From: Faecalicoccus pleomorphus DSM 20574
GTDB lineage: Bacteria > Bacillota_I > Bacilli_A > Erysipelotrichales > Erysipelotrichaceae
DNA: 63,488 nt
Reading direction: 5' to 3'
Assembly (NCBI RefSeq): GCF_000420345.1
Contig: NZ_ATUT01000012.1
Location: forward strand, 1 to 63,488
Below the pieces are notes generated by a model. It was not told where the DNA came from. It did not search any database and saw only the letters and a list, made by a program, of their open reading frames with translations. Made by a program: the position numbers and the translations under genes. How positions within the stretch are numbered: the stretch's first letter is position 1; every line of letters starts with the position of its first letter. Of this stretch, positions 1 through 8,290 are shown one piece after another.

Positions 1-231
1 TCCATATTTTGTATCAAACTTTCTTTGATAGGAACCATTTCTAGAATTTTCGTTATTGGTTCTAGCGTATGGTTCATAATCAAGAAAAGCCGTCAACTCA
101 TATGCGAGTATTTCATTGAGAGATTTCTCCAACTCTGAACGAAACAGTTCAGTTACAGCCTGTTCAAAAGCTGGAAGATTGTTGTCATTAGAAAATAGGT
201 TTTTCATTAAAGATGTAGTAAAATAGTTCAT
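1..231 (-). mobile_element. IS256-family transposase, N-terminal part, cut by the window edge
   Basis: The minus strand reads from an ATG at 231 to the window edge with no stop (77 codons). The peptide contains FEQAVTELFRSELEKSL, ELTAFLDYE and NSRNGSYQRKFDTKYG, the usual N-terminal pattern of IS256/Mutator-type transposases. A GGAA-containing Shine-Dalgarno lies just upstream of the start. The DDE catalytic part would lie outside the window, so it cannot be told whether the element is intact. The terminal inverted repeat should lie within the next 100 bases or so to the right, but I could not place it. Confidence 0.8.
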
Positions 232-392
232 GGGTATATTCCTTTCGTAAATTGTTTTTGGTCGAACTAATTTTACTAAGGATATACCTTTTTTTCTATA
301 TTTCCAGAAAAACGAATTTACACAAGATATTTTATGCTATCAAATATCAGAAATGATAATACAAATAAGGAGTTCGAATAGTATATAAAATT

Positions 393-458
393 AAAAAGCT
401 GTTTAACGTTACCAAAATCGATAAAATGTCAAAAATGGTAAAGTTAAATGGCTTTTTT
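393..458 (+). terminator. Long hairpin with T run
   Basis: Bases 393-414 pair with 436-457 in a stem of 22 positions with one mismatch and two G-U pairs around a 21-base loop, and the right arm ends in six T. It looks like an intrinsic terminator but is longer than usual. It could also be a small structured RNA or part of a mobile element end. No gene in the window reads into it on the plus strand. Confidence 0.55.
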
Positions 459-474
459 AGGTTCTCCAAACTTT

Positions 475-556
475 AACGGGGCATTACCAAACTAGTTGGG
501 TATTTAACTAGGATCTGTGATTTATCCAAAGTTAGTTGGGGAACTTAACCGGGTTC
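475..556. repeat. Three imperfect short repeats
   Basis: Three related units follow each other: CCAAACTTTAACGGGG, CCAAACTAGTTGGGTATTT (then AACTAGG) and CCAAAGTTAGTTGGGGAAC (then TTAACCGGG). The second contains the inverted pair CTAGTT/AACTAG and the third a similar pair. The pattern suggests a repeat-containing mobile element end or a binding array. I do not recognise it. Confidence 0.45.
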
Positions 557-568
557 TAAGAATAGTGA

Positions 569-603
569 AACCTCTGGAAGATATAGAATCCAGAGGTTTT
601 TTT
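569..603 (+). terminator. Intrinsic terminator-like hairpin
   Basis: AACCTCTGGA (569-578) pairs perfectly with TCCAGAGGTT (589-598) around a ten-base loop and runs into T at 597-603. It closes the repeat region and would insulate the downstream operon from read-through. Confidence 0.75.
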
Positions 604-938
604 AATGTCCAGACATTGATGATAAATTTGAAATAAAAAATATTAGAAATCTTCAGGGACGATCAAGACAAACCCTAGTGCAAACATGCCGTATTCAAGT
701 CATTAATATGTATTAGTAATGTTAGTTTCATATAATTTTTAATATCTTATTTAATCTCTTTATATAGGGACTACTTTATTTAAAGCAATAGGTTTCCTTT
801 ACTTCCTACAGGATTTTATACTTTAGACGATAAACAGATTTTAATAAATGATACTATCTTTCTTGAAAAAACTCCTCCTTGATCTATAAATAATAATGCT
901 ATAATGAAGAAGCAAATAAAAACGGAAAGAAATTTATT

Positions 939-3788
939 ATGGAAAAATATTTTGTATCGAATAATAAACTGCTAGGTACTAAAGTGCTCACAACTGTTGA
1001 AAATGAATTATCTAAATGCACTTCTTTTTCTATTAGTGTAGCTTTTATTACTTATGGTGGATTGGTTACTTTATTAGAAACGCTACGAACCTTAGAACAA
1101 AAACAAATACCTGGCTATATTTTGACGACAGATTATTTATTGTTTAGTGATCCTAAGGCATTAGATAAATTAAGCCAATTTTCAAACATTGATTTAAGAA
1201 TGTATTGTTGTGATGGTAAGGATTTAGGTTTTCATACCAAAGGATATATTTTCGATACTGATAATGAATATCATGTTCTAATGGGAAGCTCTAATCTTAC
1301 TTTAAATGCACTTACAAAAAATATTGAATGGAACACCCATCTTGTGATTGATCAAGATGATGCGTATAAGACTTCTTTATTTAATGAGTTTAACCAATTG
1401 TGGAATTCAAAAAACACAATACCGTATGCATCGATAAAATCTACATATCAAGAACGCTATAGTAATACTAAGTTCTTAAAAGGTGTCTTAAACTCGTTAT
1501 CTCAAAAAGCGCAATATCAAGTGTTAAAGCCAAATTTAATGCAAGAGGCAGTTATAAAACATCTACAAGATTCATATAATAGAGGAGATCAAAGAGGTTT
1601 ACTAATTTCGGCAACAGGTACAGGAAAGACATACGCTTCAGCTTTTGCGATACAAAGTGTAAAGCCTAAAAGAGTTTTGTTTTTGGTTCATAGAGAACAA
1701 ATCGCAAAACAAGCGTTGGAGAGTTATAAAAAAGTATTTAAAGAGTATGGAAGCTATGGGCTTTTATCAGGAAACTCTAAAGAATACGATGCGACATTCT
1801 TATTCTCAACGATGCAGATGATGGCTAAAGATGAATCGCTGTCCCATTTTTCAAAAGGTGCATTTGATGTGATCGTAATTGATGAAGTACATCGAGCAGG
1901 TGCCAGGAGTTATCAAAAAATTATGTACTATTTTGAGCCTAAATATTGGTTTGGAATGAGTGCTAGTCCTGAAAGAACGGATGATTTTGATATCTATTCT
2001 CTATTTGATCACAACATTTTATATGAGATTCGGCTTCAACAAGCTCTAGAAGATAATCTATTATGCCCGTTTCATTATTTTGGAATTCGTGATTTAGAAA
2101 TTGATGGTGAGGTATTTGATGATACAACAGGGTATCGGAAGTTTTCTAAGCTAGTTAGCGATCTTCGTGTGGAATATATTATTGATCGAGCTAATTTTTA
2201 TGGTTATTCGGGTGATCGACCCAAAGGCCTAATTTTCTGTAGTAATAAAGAAGAAGCAAAAGAGCTATCTAGAAAATTCAATGAAAGAGGTATTCCGTCT
2301 GTTGCTTTGACTGGGGCTGATTCACAAGAGCATCGGGAGGATTGTATTGAACGTTTAGTCAGTGATACAAGAAAAGATTATTTAGAGTATATTTTCACTA
2401 TTGATATTTTTAATGAAGGAGTGGACATTCCAGAAATTAATCAAGTTTTAATGTTGCGGCCAACACAAAGTGCAATTATTTTTGTCCAACAATTAGGTCG
2501 TGGGCTAAGAAAAACAAAAGATAAAGAGTTTGTAGTGATTATTGATTTTATTGGAAATTATAAAAATAACTTTTTGATTCCTATTGCCTTATCCGGTGAT
2601 CGTTCCTATAACAAAGATACGATACGAAGATATTTACAGGAAGGAAATAAAATGATTCCGGGAAGCTCTACAATTCATTTTGATGAAATATCGAAAAAAA
2701 GAATTTATGACTCAATCGATACCGCAAACTTTAATGACGTACGATTGATTAAAGATTCTTATTTACAACTAAAGTATAAGTTGGGTAGGATGCCAAATTT
2801 AATGGATTTTGACGTTTTTGGGTCTATTGATCCTTTACGTATATTTGATAATAAGAATTTGGGTTCTTATCATATGTTTTTAAAAAAATATGAGAAACAA
2901 TATGAGGTATCTTTTACACTATTAGAAGAAAAGTTCTTAGAATTCATCTCCAGAAAATTTGCTTCTGGTAAAAGGCCACATGAGCTATTAGCCATTCATC
3001 ATTTAATTTATCAAGGGGAAAATTTATTTTCTTATTTAAAAGAGGCACTAAAAGATCAATATCAAATTGAAATGACAGAACAGACAAAAGTAAATTTAAT
3101 TAATTTATTAACTAATGAATTTGCGACAGGAAGCGGGAAAAAGACATATGCGAAATGTATTTTCATTCAATCGGATGGAGAAGATTATCGGATATCAAAT
3201 GTATTTGCTAGCTTGTTAGAAAACAAGGAATTTAAAAAACAAGTCGATGAGGTTGTACAATTCGGATTATATAGAAATCATCAGGAATACAGTCGACGTT
3301 ATGAAAACACATCTTTTCAACTATATTCTAAATACACCTATGAAGATGTCTGTCGTCTTTTAGAGTGGGAAAAGGGAGAGGTTCCGTTAAATATTGGTGG
3401 ATATAAGTACGATAAAAATACAAATACGTATCCTGTATTTATCAATTATGATAAAGAAGAAGGGATTGCGGATACAGTAAAGTACGAAGATCACTTAGTC
3501 TCTCCGGATAAGTTAATTGCGATTTCAAAGTCAAATCGTACTGTTAGCTCTGATGATGTGCAAACCGCATTAAACTCCGAAAAAAGGGGAGTAGATATGG
3601 AATTATTTATTCGTAAGAATAAAGATGATAAAATATCGAAAGAATTTTATTATATGGGAAAAATTATCCCTACAGGTTCGTACAAAGAATTTGTTATGCC
3701 AAATACTGATTCTACAGCAGTAGAAATAGAGTATCAGCTTAAGACACCTGTAAAAGAAGATTTGTATGATTATATTGTAAATTCATAA
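939..3788 (+). CDS. PLD nuclease-SF2 helicase-DUF3427 fusion protein, putative defence effector
   Basis: This 949-residue protein fuses three parts. Residues 1-140 form a phospholipase D-type nuclease domain with the motif H99-x-K101-x4-D106 followed by GSSN (116-119). Residues 195-560 form a superfamily 2 helicase of the type III restriction/UvrB-like class, with Walker A ATGTGKT at 225-231, a DEVH box near 315 and the motif VI stretch QQLGRGLR near 517. Residues from about 690 to the end match DUF3427 (GGYKYDKNTNTYPVFINY, SKSNRT, FYYMG). A single PLD motif implies dimerisation to complete the active site. The start has a GGAAAG Shine-Dalgarno. It heads a four-gene operon with two nucleotide hydrolases and a second nuclease-helicase. 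The domain order is known from predicted defence islands. The biological role here is inferred. Confidence 0.9.
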   Translation: MEKYFVSNNKLLGTKVLTTVENELSKCTSFSISVAFITYGGLVTLLETLRTLEQKQIPGYILTTDYLLFSDPKALDKLSQFSNIDLRMYCCDGKDLGFHTKGYIFDTDNEYHVLMGSSNLTLNALTKNIEWNTHLVIDQDDAYKTSLFNEFNQLWNSKNTIPYASIKSTYQERYSNTKFLKGVLNSLSQKAQYQVLKPNLMQEAVIKHLQDSYNRGDQRGLLISATGTGKTYASAFAIQSVKPKRVLFLVHREQIAKQALESYKKVFKEYGSYGLLSGNSKEYDATFLFSTMQMMAKDESLSHFSKGAFDVIVIDEVHRAGARSYQKIMYYFEPKYWFGMSASPERTDDFDIYSLFDHNILYEIRLQQALEDNLLCPFHYFGIRDLEIDGEVFDDTTGYRKFSKLVSDLRVEYIIDRANFYGYSGDRPKGLIFCSNKEEAKELSRKFNERGIPSVALTGADSQEHREDCIERLVSDTRKDYLEYIFTIDIFNEGVDIPEINQVLMLRPTQSAIIFVQQLGRGLRKTKDKEFVVIIDFIGNYKNNFLIPIALSGDRSYNKDTIRRYLQEGNKMIPGSSTIHFDEISKKRIYDSIDTANFNDVRLIKDSYLQLKYKLGRMPNLMDFDVFGSIDPLRIFDNKNLGSYHMFLKKYEKQYEVSFTLLEEKFLEFISRKFASGKRPHELLAIHHLIYQGENLFSYLKEALKDQYQIEMTEQTKVNLINLLTNEFATGSGKKTYAKCIFIQSDGEDYRISNVFASLLENKEFKKQVDEVVQFGLYRNHQEYSRRYENTSFQLYSKYTYEDVCRLLEWEKGEVPLNIGGYKYDKNTNTYPVFINYDKEEGIADTVKYEDHLVSPDKLIAISKSNRTVSSDDVQTALNSEKRGVDMELFIRKNKDDKISKEFYYMGKIIPTGSYKEFVMPNTDSTAVEIEYQLKTPVKEDLYDYIVNS

Positions 3789-3799
3789 AGGAAGGAAAA

Positions 3800-4192
3800 A
3801 TGGAAAGAAAAATAGTAGAAGTCGTGGCAGCTGTAATACGAGATCAAGATAAGATTTTTGCGACACAGCGTGGTTATGGTGAGTTTAAAGATGGTTGGGA
3901 ATTTCCTGGTGGAAAGATAGAATCAGGTGAAACACCTCAACAAGCTTTAATTCGAGAAATACAAGAAGAATTGGATACAGAAATAGAAGTAGGGAAATTA
4001 ATTGATATTGTAGAGTATGACTATCCTACATTCCATTTAAAGATGCATTGTTTTTGGGCCGGAATAAAAAAAGGTGATTTAATTCTAAAAGAACATGAAG
4101 CATCGAAATGGTTGACTAAGGAAACGATACATTCAGTAGAGTGGCTTCCTGCAGATTTAGGACTTATTGATAGGATTGAAGAATTGTTATGA
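3800..4192 (+). CDS. NUDIX hydrolase, MutT-like (deoxy)nucleoside triphosphate pyrophosphohydrolase
   Basis: This 130-residue protein carries a NUDIX box at about residues 38-60 (GGKIESGE, then REIQEELD), in which the metal-binding REXXEE core is intact and the usual following glycine is replaced. The N-terminus (VEVVAAVIRDQDKIFATQR) and the motif WEFPGGK resemble MutT/8-oxo-dGTPase-type enzymes that hydrolyse NTPs or dNTPs to the monophosphate and pyrophosphate. It starts 11 bases after the helicase stop behind AAGGAAGG, so it is clearly co-transcribed. The substrate is not known. In this operon it may act on modified or signalling nucleotides rather than in general housekeeping. Confidence 0.9.
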   Translation: MERKIVEVVAAVIRDQDKIFATQRGYGEFKDGWEFPGGKIESGETPQQALIREIQEELDTEIEVGKLIDIVEYDYPTFHLKMHCFWAGIKKGDLILKEHEASKWLTKETIHSVEWLPADLGLIDRIEELL

Positions 4193-4235
4193 TTTGATAT
4201 TGAAATTAGATACATTGGTTTTAAAGGAGATAAAA

Positions 4236-4550
4236 ATGCAACAGGCGATAAAAGAGATTTTAGAGTTCAACCAAGAACGAGATTGGGATCAATTTCACTC
4301 TCCAGAAAACTTGGCGAAATCTATTTCGATTGAAGCAGGAGAGTTGTTAGAATGTTTTCAATGGGATTCTGAATATGATAAAGAACACGTGTGTGAAGAG
4401 TTAGCTGATGTAGTAAATTATTGTATTTTGATGGCAGATCGATTAGGTGTAGATTTACAAAAAATTTTATTAGAGAAATTAGAGAAAAATAGGCAAAAAT
4501 ATCCAGTCGATAAGGCAAAAGGAAATTCTAAAAAATATAACGAATTATGA
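4236..4550 (+). CDS. MazG-like nucleotide pyrophosphohydrolase
   Basis: This 104-residue protein has the helical MazG/NTP-PPase signature: SISIEAGELLECFQWD near residue 28, then EELADVVNYCILMADRLG with the second acidic motif, and a basic tail ending QKYPVDKAKGNSKKY. Such enzymes cleave (d)NTPs to monophosphates with Mg2+. I chose the ATG at 4236 because AAAGGAGA lies six bases upstream. An earlier in-frame ATG at 4167 lies inside the NUDIX gene and lacks a ribosome site. The last codon overlaps the next gene by four bases (ATGA), showing translational coupling. A second nucleotide hydrolase in one operon is notable. Confidence 0.88.
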   Translation: MQQAIKEILEFNQERDWDQFHSPENLAKSISIEAGELLECFQWDSEYDKEHVCEELADVVNYCILMADRLGVDLQKILLEKLEKNRQKYPVDKAKGNSKKYNEL

Positions 4551-6412
4551 TTGTTTATCAAGAAACGAAACAACAGTTTTTAGATGATGTGCGACTGGAT
4601 TTAATCGAAGAAAAAATCGAGGAAAAAGTTAGAGAAAAGCTACACAAAAAAACTGCCTATAATGAGTTTCTATCTTGGATGAACTCTATGCAATATATGT
4701 ATAAAGTGATGGAAGATAAGCGAATTCCAAAAGACAGTAAGATAGCCATAGAATATAGAATTCCAAATTCAAATAAACGAGTAGATTTTATCATTTGCGG
4801 CGAAGACTCATGTCATAGAGAAAGTGCTGTAGTAATCGAGCTAAAACAATGGCAGCATGTGGAAAAAGTAGAGACCAAAGATGCAATCGTGAAAACACCA
4901 TTACAAGGGCGATTGACAGAAACTAGCCATCCATCTTATCAAGCTTGGTCATATGTTTCTTTGATAAAAGACTATAACGAAGATGTGCGAAAATATAAGA
5001 TTTTTTTACAGCCATGTGCTTATTTGCACAATTATAGATTGCAAGAAGAAGATGATTTAACCGCTTCTTGTTATGAATATTATATGGAAAAGGCCCCAGT
5101 ATTTACACGAGGGGATACAAATAAACTAGCTTCTTTTATCGCAAAATATATTAAGAAGGGAAATCCTGAGGTTTTATATCATATCGATAATGGAAAAATT
5201 ATTCCTAGTAAGTCCTTACAGGACAGTTTAACTTCTATGTTAAAAGGAAATCAAGAATTTACTCTAATCGATGAACAGAAAGTGGTTTTTGAAAAAGCAA
5301 TTGAAATTTCGAAAAAAGAAACAAAAAGGAAAAAAGTATATATAATTCATGGGGGACCTGGTACAGGTAAATCTGTTTTGGCTATTAATTTATTAGTTTC
5401 TATTTTGAATTTAAGTCAGAATGTAATGTATATTACAAAGAATTCAGCACCAAGAGAAGTTTATAGAAAAAAACTGACAGATGGTAAATATCGAAAAGCG
5501 TATATAGATAATTTATTTAAAGGATCGGGCTCATTTACTGAATCGGAAAACAATGATTTTGATTGTTTAATTGTAGATGAAGCGCATCGACTAAATGAAA
5601 AGTCGGGAATGTTTCAAAATAAAGGTGAAAATCAAGTTAAGGAAATAATTCATGCATCCAAAACAAGCATTTTCTTTGTAGATGATTTTCAGATGGTGAC
5701 GACTAAAGATATTGGAAGTACGAATGAAATCAAGAAATGGAGCAACTATTTTAATGCCGAAATATATGAAGATACATTATTATCACAATTTCGGTGCAAT
5801 GGGAGTGATTCTTATCTTTCTTGGATCGATAACGTTTTAGAAATCAATACAGAATCGATCGATGAGTTTGATTGGGATTATGATATTCGCATATGTGACA
5901 CACCTCAAGATGTATATAATTTGATTTTAGAGAAAAATAAAACCAATAATAAATCTAGAATGGTGGCAGGATATTGTTGGAATTGGATATCTAGTGGTAA
6001 AAATAATACCAATGTCTATGATATTCAAATAGAAGATTTTGGAATGTCTTGGAATTTGGGAGCTTCAAATACATGGGCAATTGATCCAGAATCAGTTCAT
6101 GAAATCGGATGTATTCACACATGTCAAGGATTAGAATTTGATTATGTTGGAGTTATTATTGGGGATGATTTACGTTATGATCATGGAATAATTACAGATT
6201 TCACAAAAAGGGCGAAAACGGATCAATCTATTAAAGGTTTGAAAGGAATGCATAAGAATAATCCGAAAAAAGCGGAAGAAATTGCAGATCGTATTATAAA
6301 AAATACATATCGTACGCTTTTAACACGTGGGCAAAAGGGGTGTTACATTTACTGTGTTGATGAAAAGCTACAAGAGTATTTGAAAATGAGATTGGCAAAA
6401 TCAGGAAAATAG
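4547..6412 (+). CDS. PD-(D/E)XK nuclease fused to DUF2075 P-loop helicase/ATPase
   Basis: This protein has 621 residues. The N-terminal about 170 residues show a restriction-nuclease-like core: E69, then RVD with D80, a strand, then VIELKQW with E98-x-K100, the layout of PD-(D/E)XK nucleases. Residues from about 255 match DUF2075, with Walker A GGPGTGKS at 269-276, Walker B DEAH at 344-347, and late motifs IHTCQGLEFDYVGVIIG and LLTRGQKGCYIY that resemble UvrD/SF1 helicase motifs V and VI. It therefore appears to be a nuclease-helicase. It overlaps the MazG-like gene by four bases and ends the operon. DUF2075 proteins are known from phage-defence neighbourhoods. The function here is inferred. 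Confidence 0.87.
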   Translation: MIVYQETKQQFLDDVRLDLIEEKIEEKVREKLHKKTAYNEFLSWMNSMQYMYKVMEDKRIPKDSKIAIEYRIPNSNKRVDFIICGEDSCHRESAVVIELKQWQHVEKVETKDAIVKTPLQGRLTETSHPSYQAWSYVSLIKDYNEDVRKYKIFLQPCAYLHNYRLQEEDDLTASCYEYYMEKAPVFTRGDTNKLASFIAKYIKKGNPEVLYHIDNGKIIPSKSLQDSLTSMLKGNQEFTLIDEQKVVFEKAIEISKKETKRKKVYIIHGGPGTGKSVLAINLLVSILNLSQNVMYITKNSAPREVYRKKLTDGKYRKAYIDNLFKGSGSFTESENNDFDCLIVDEAHRLNEKSGMFQNKGENQVKEIIHASKTSIFFVDDFQMVTTKDIGSTNEIKKWSNYFNAEIYEDTLLSQFRCNGSDSYLSWIDNVLEINTESIDEFDWDYDIRICDTPQDVYNLILEKNKTNNKSRMVAGYCWNWISSGKNNTNVYDIQIEDFGMSWNLGASNTWAIDPESVHEIGCIHTCQGLEFDYVGVIIGDDLRYDHGIITDFTKRAKTDQSIKGLKGMHKNNPKKAEEIADRIIKNTYRTLLTRGQKGCYIYCVDEKLQEYLKMRLAKSGK

Positions 6413-6608
6413 GCAGTTATTAGAGTTCTATATAAATTGGCTATATTTGTAACTCTACTAAAATAAGAGAAAAAGCTATACTTTGAGTGTTTAGATAAAC
6501 AAAATGATTTAGTTTATTTTGCTTTTAGTTAGTTTAAATTAGTAAGGTTTTAGCTTTTATTTGACACGAATATAAATATATTTAGCTTATTTATCGAAGG
6601 GGGATCTT

Positions 6609-7091
6609 ATGAATATACGTACCGCATCCATGCAGGATATTGAAGAAATCAGTGCCATTGAAAACGAGTGTTTTCCACCAGAACAGGCATGTACAAGAGA
6701 ACAGTTTAAACAAAGACTGACCTATTATCCCGAGCATTTTTGGCTATTAGAAAAAGATGGAGAAATTATCAGCTTTGTTGACGGATTCTGCACGGATGAA
6801 GAAACGCTAACGGATGAAATGTATGAAAAGGCAGAACTGCATAATGAATCAGGAAAGATACAGATGATCTTTGGTGTCAACACATTACCGGCTTATCGTA
6901 AAAAAGGATATGCTTCCTTATTGATTCGATATATAATAGAACAGTCGCAAAAACAAGGACGTAAAGCCATCATATTGACATGTAAAGAAGAAAAAATTCC
7001 ATTTTATGAACATTTAGGATTTGAAAATCAAGGCTTATCTTCTTCCGTACATGGTGATGTGCAGTGGTATCAAATGATAAGGAGACTTTAA
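6609..7091 (+). CDS. GNAT-family N-acetyltransferase
   Basis: This 160-residue single-domain GNAT protein transfers an acetyl group from acetyl-CoA to an unidentified amine. The N-terminus (IRTASMQDIEEISAIENECFPPEQA) and the acetyl-CoA loop region LPAYRKKGYASLLIRYIIEQ near residue 95 are typical, followed by ILTCKEEKIPFYEHLGFENQG. The start follows GAAGGGGG with good spacing. It sits three bases before the FMN-dependent dehydrogenase gene, so the two are probably one operon. TTGACA at 6561 could be its -35 box, but the -10 is poor. No specific substrate can be called. Confidence 0.85.
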   Translation: MNIRTASMQDIEEISAIENECFPPEQACTREQFKQRLTYYPEHFWLLEKDGEIISFVDGFCTDEETLTDEMYEKAELHNESGKIQMIFGVNTLPAYRKKGYASLLIRYIIEQSQKQGRKAIILTCKEEKIPFYEHLGFENQGLSSSVHGDVQWYQMIRRL

Positions 7092-7094
7092 AAG

Positions 7095-8108
7095 ATGAAG
7101 GTAGAACAAATATTACAAAAATCCAGAGAGAATATGAATGATTTATGTAAGTCATGTCCGGTTTGTAATGGAAGAGCTTGCCGCAATACGATACCGGGGC
7201 CCGGTGCAAAAGGTAGCGGTACGGTCGCCATTCGAAATTATGATGCCTGGAAAAATATTCATCTTGTGATGGATACGATTTGTGAAAATACACCGGTATC
7301 AACGCAGACGAATCTATTTGGCCATACATTCCGCCTACCAGTGTTTGCAGGACCGGTAGGTGCTGTAAGTATGCATTACGGAGATGCTTATGTGGATCAA
7401 ACCTACAACAAAGTGCTGATCAAAGCCTGTAAAGATGCCGGAATTATGGCTTTTACCGGCGATGGAATGGATGATCAGATCATGATCGGAGCAACCCAAA
7501 ACATCAAGGAAAATGATGGAATCGGTGTTCCTACTATTAAACCATGGGCTAAAGAAATGGTGGTCGAAAAATTAAAGCTGGCTAAAGAAGCCGGTGCTTT
7601 GGCCATCGCCATGGATATTGATGCAGCCGGTTTACCATTCTTAAAAGGGTTTGTACCACCGGCAGGAAGAAAAAATGTAAAAGAATTAAAAGAAATCGTG
7701 CAGGAAATCAATGTACCTTTTATTGTGAAAGGAATTTTGAGTGTGAAAGGGGCCTTAAAGGCTAAAGAAGCAGGCGCTTCTTGCATCGTTGTCAGCAATC
7801 ACGGTGGTCGTGTTTTAGATGATACGCCAGCTACGGCCGATGTATTAGAAGAAATCGTACAAGCTGTAGGTAAAGATATGACCATTCTGGTTGATGGAGG
7901 TATTCGCAACGGGCAAGATATTTTTAAGGCGCTGGCACTAGGAGCGGATGGTGTTTTGATTGCTCGACCTTTTGTGAATATGATTTATGGTGCACAAGAG
8001 GAAGGCGTCAAGGCACTTGTTGATCAACTGGAACAAGAACTGATAGATACGATGGAAATGTGCGGCGCATCTACAATTCAGGAAATCACACGCGATATGG
8101 TACGATAA
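7095..8108 (+). CDS. FMN-dependent alpha-hydroxy-acid dehydrogenase family protein
   Basis: This 337-residue TIM-barrel flavoprotein belongs to the lactate oxidase/glycolate oxidase superfamily. Visible hallmarks are VSNHGGRVLDDTPATADVL (catalytic His and phosphate-contact Arg region), VDGGIRNGQDIFKALALGADGVLIARP (FMN phosphate site) and the early PVFAGPVGA strand. The N-terminus has a cysteine-rich CKSCPVCNGRAC segment seen in anaerobe homologues but not in classic lactate oxidases, which could hold a metal or redox disulfide. It likely oxidises a 2-hydroxy acid. The electron acceptor is unknown, and an oxygen-using reaction is unlikely in an anaerobe. It is followed by a strong terminator. 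Confidence 0.85.
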   Translation: MKVEQILQKSRENMNDLCKSCPVCNGRACRNTIPGPGAKGSGTVAIRNYDAWKNIHLVMDTICENTPVSTQTNLFGHTFRLPVFAGPVGAVSMHYGDAYVDQTYNKVLIKACKDAGIMAFTGDGMDDQIMIGATQNIKENDGIGVPTIKPWAKEMVVEKLKLAKEAGALAIAMDIDAAGLPFLKGFVPPAGRKNVKELKEIVQEINVPFIVKGILSVKGALKAKEAGASCIVVSNHGGRVLDDTPATADVLEEIVQAVGKDMTILVDGGIRNGQDIFKALALGADGVLIARPFVNMIYGAQEEGVKALVDQLEQELIDTMEMCGASTIQEITRDMVR

Positions 8109-8112
8109 TGAG

Positions 8113-8159
8113 AAACTATAACGTTTGAAATGAAGAATCAATCGTTATAGTTTTTTTTT
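8113..8159 (+). terminator. Intrinsic terminator after the FMN-dependent dehydrogenase gene
   Basis: AAACTATAACG (8113-8123) pairs with CGTTATAGTTT (8143-8153) and runs into nine T (8151-8159). Confidence 0.85.
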
Positions 8160-8257
8160 ACAATATTCAAGGTAGGAAGCAAATTTCACTGAAGATAAAC
8201 AGACATCTTTTCCCAAAAGATATAAATATCTCTTCATAGAACATATGAATTCGTATA

Positions 8258-8266
8258 TGCTATAAT
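8258..8266 (+). promoter_or_regulatory. Extended -10 promoter for the rRNA methyltransferase gene
   Basis: TGCTATAAT is a perfect extended -10 box 24 bases before the ATG at 8291. The -35 position (8238-8243, AGAACA) is weak, as is common with extended -10 promoters. Confidence 0.65.
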
Positions 8267-8290
8267 GAGGTGCAAAAAAGGAGATATGTT

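Larger units (their letters stand above)
232..938. other. Gene-free AT-rich stretch with hairpins and imperfect repeats
   Basis: No convincing coding region lies here. It holds a long hairpin with a T run (393-458), three related short repeats (about 475-556), a second terminator-like hairpin (569-603) and then AT-rich sequence leading to the helicase gene. It probably contains the right end of the IS256-type element and perhaps the solo end of another element. A TATAAT at 900-905 could be the -10 box of the downstream operon, but its candidate -35 (TTGATC, 879-884) is only 15 bases away. Confidence 0.5.

Noticed and set aside
475-556. CRISPR array
   Set aside because: Only three imperfect units of different sequence and no spacers of equal length; no cas genes in the window.
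939-3788. Mokosh-type or type III restriction system
   Set aside because: The PLD-SF2-DUF3427 order and absence of a methyltransferase do not fit these; the helicase motifs are SF2, not the SF1 type of Mokosh.
6561-6590. Promoter before the GNAT gene
   Set aside because: TTGACA is perfect, but no acceptable -10 box lies at 16-18 bases, so it is mentioned only in the gene entry.
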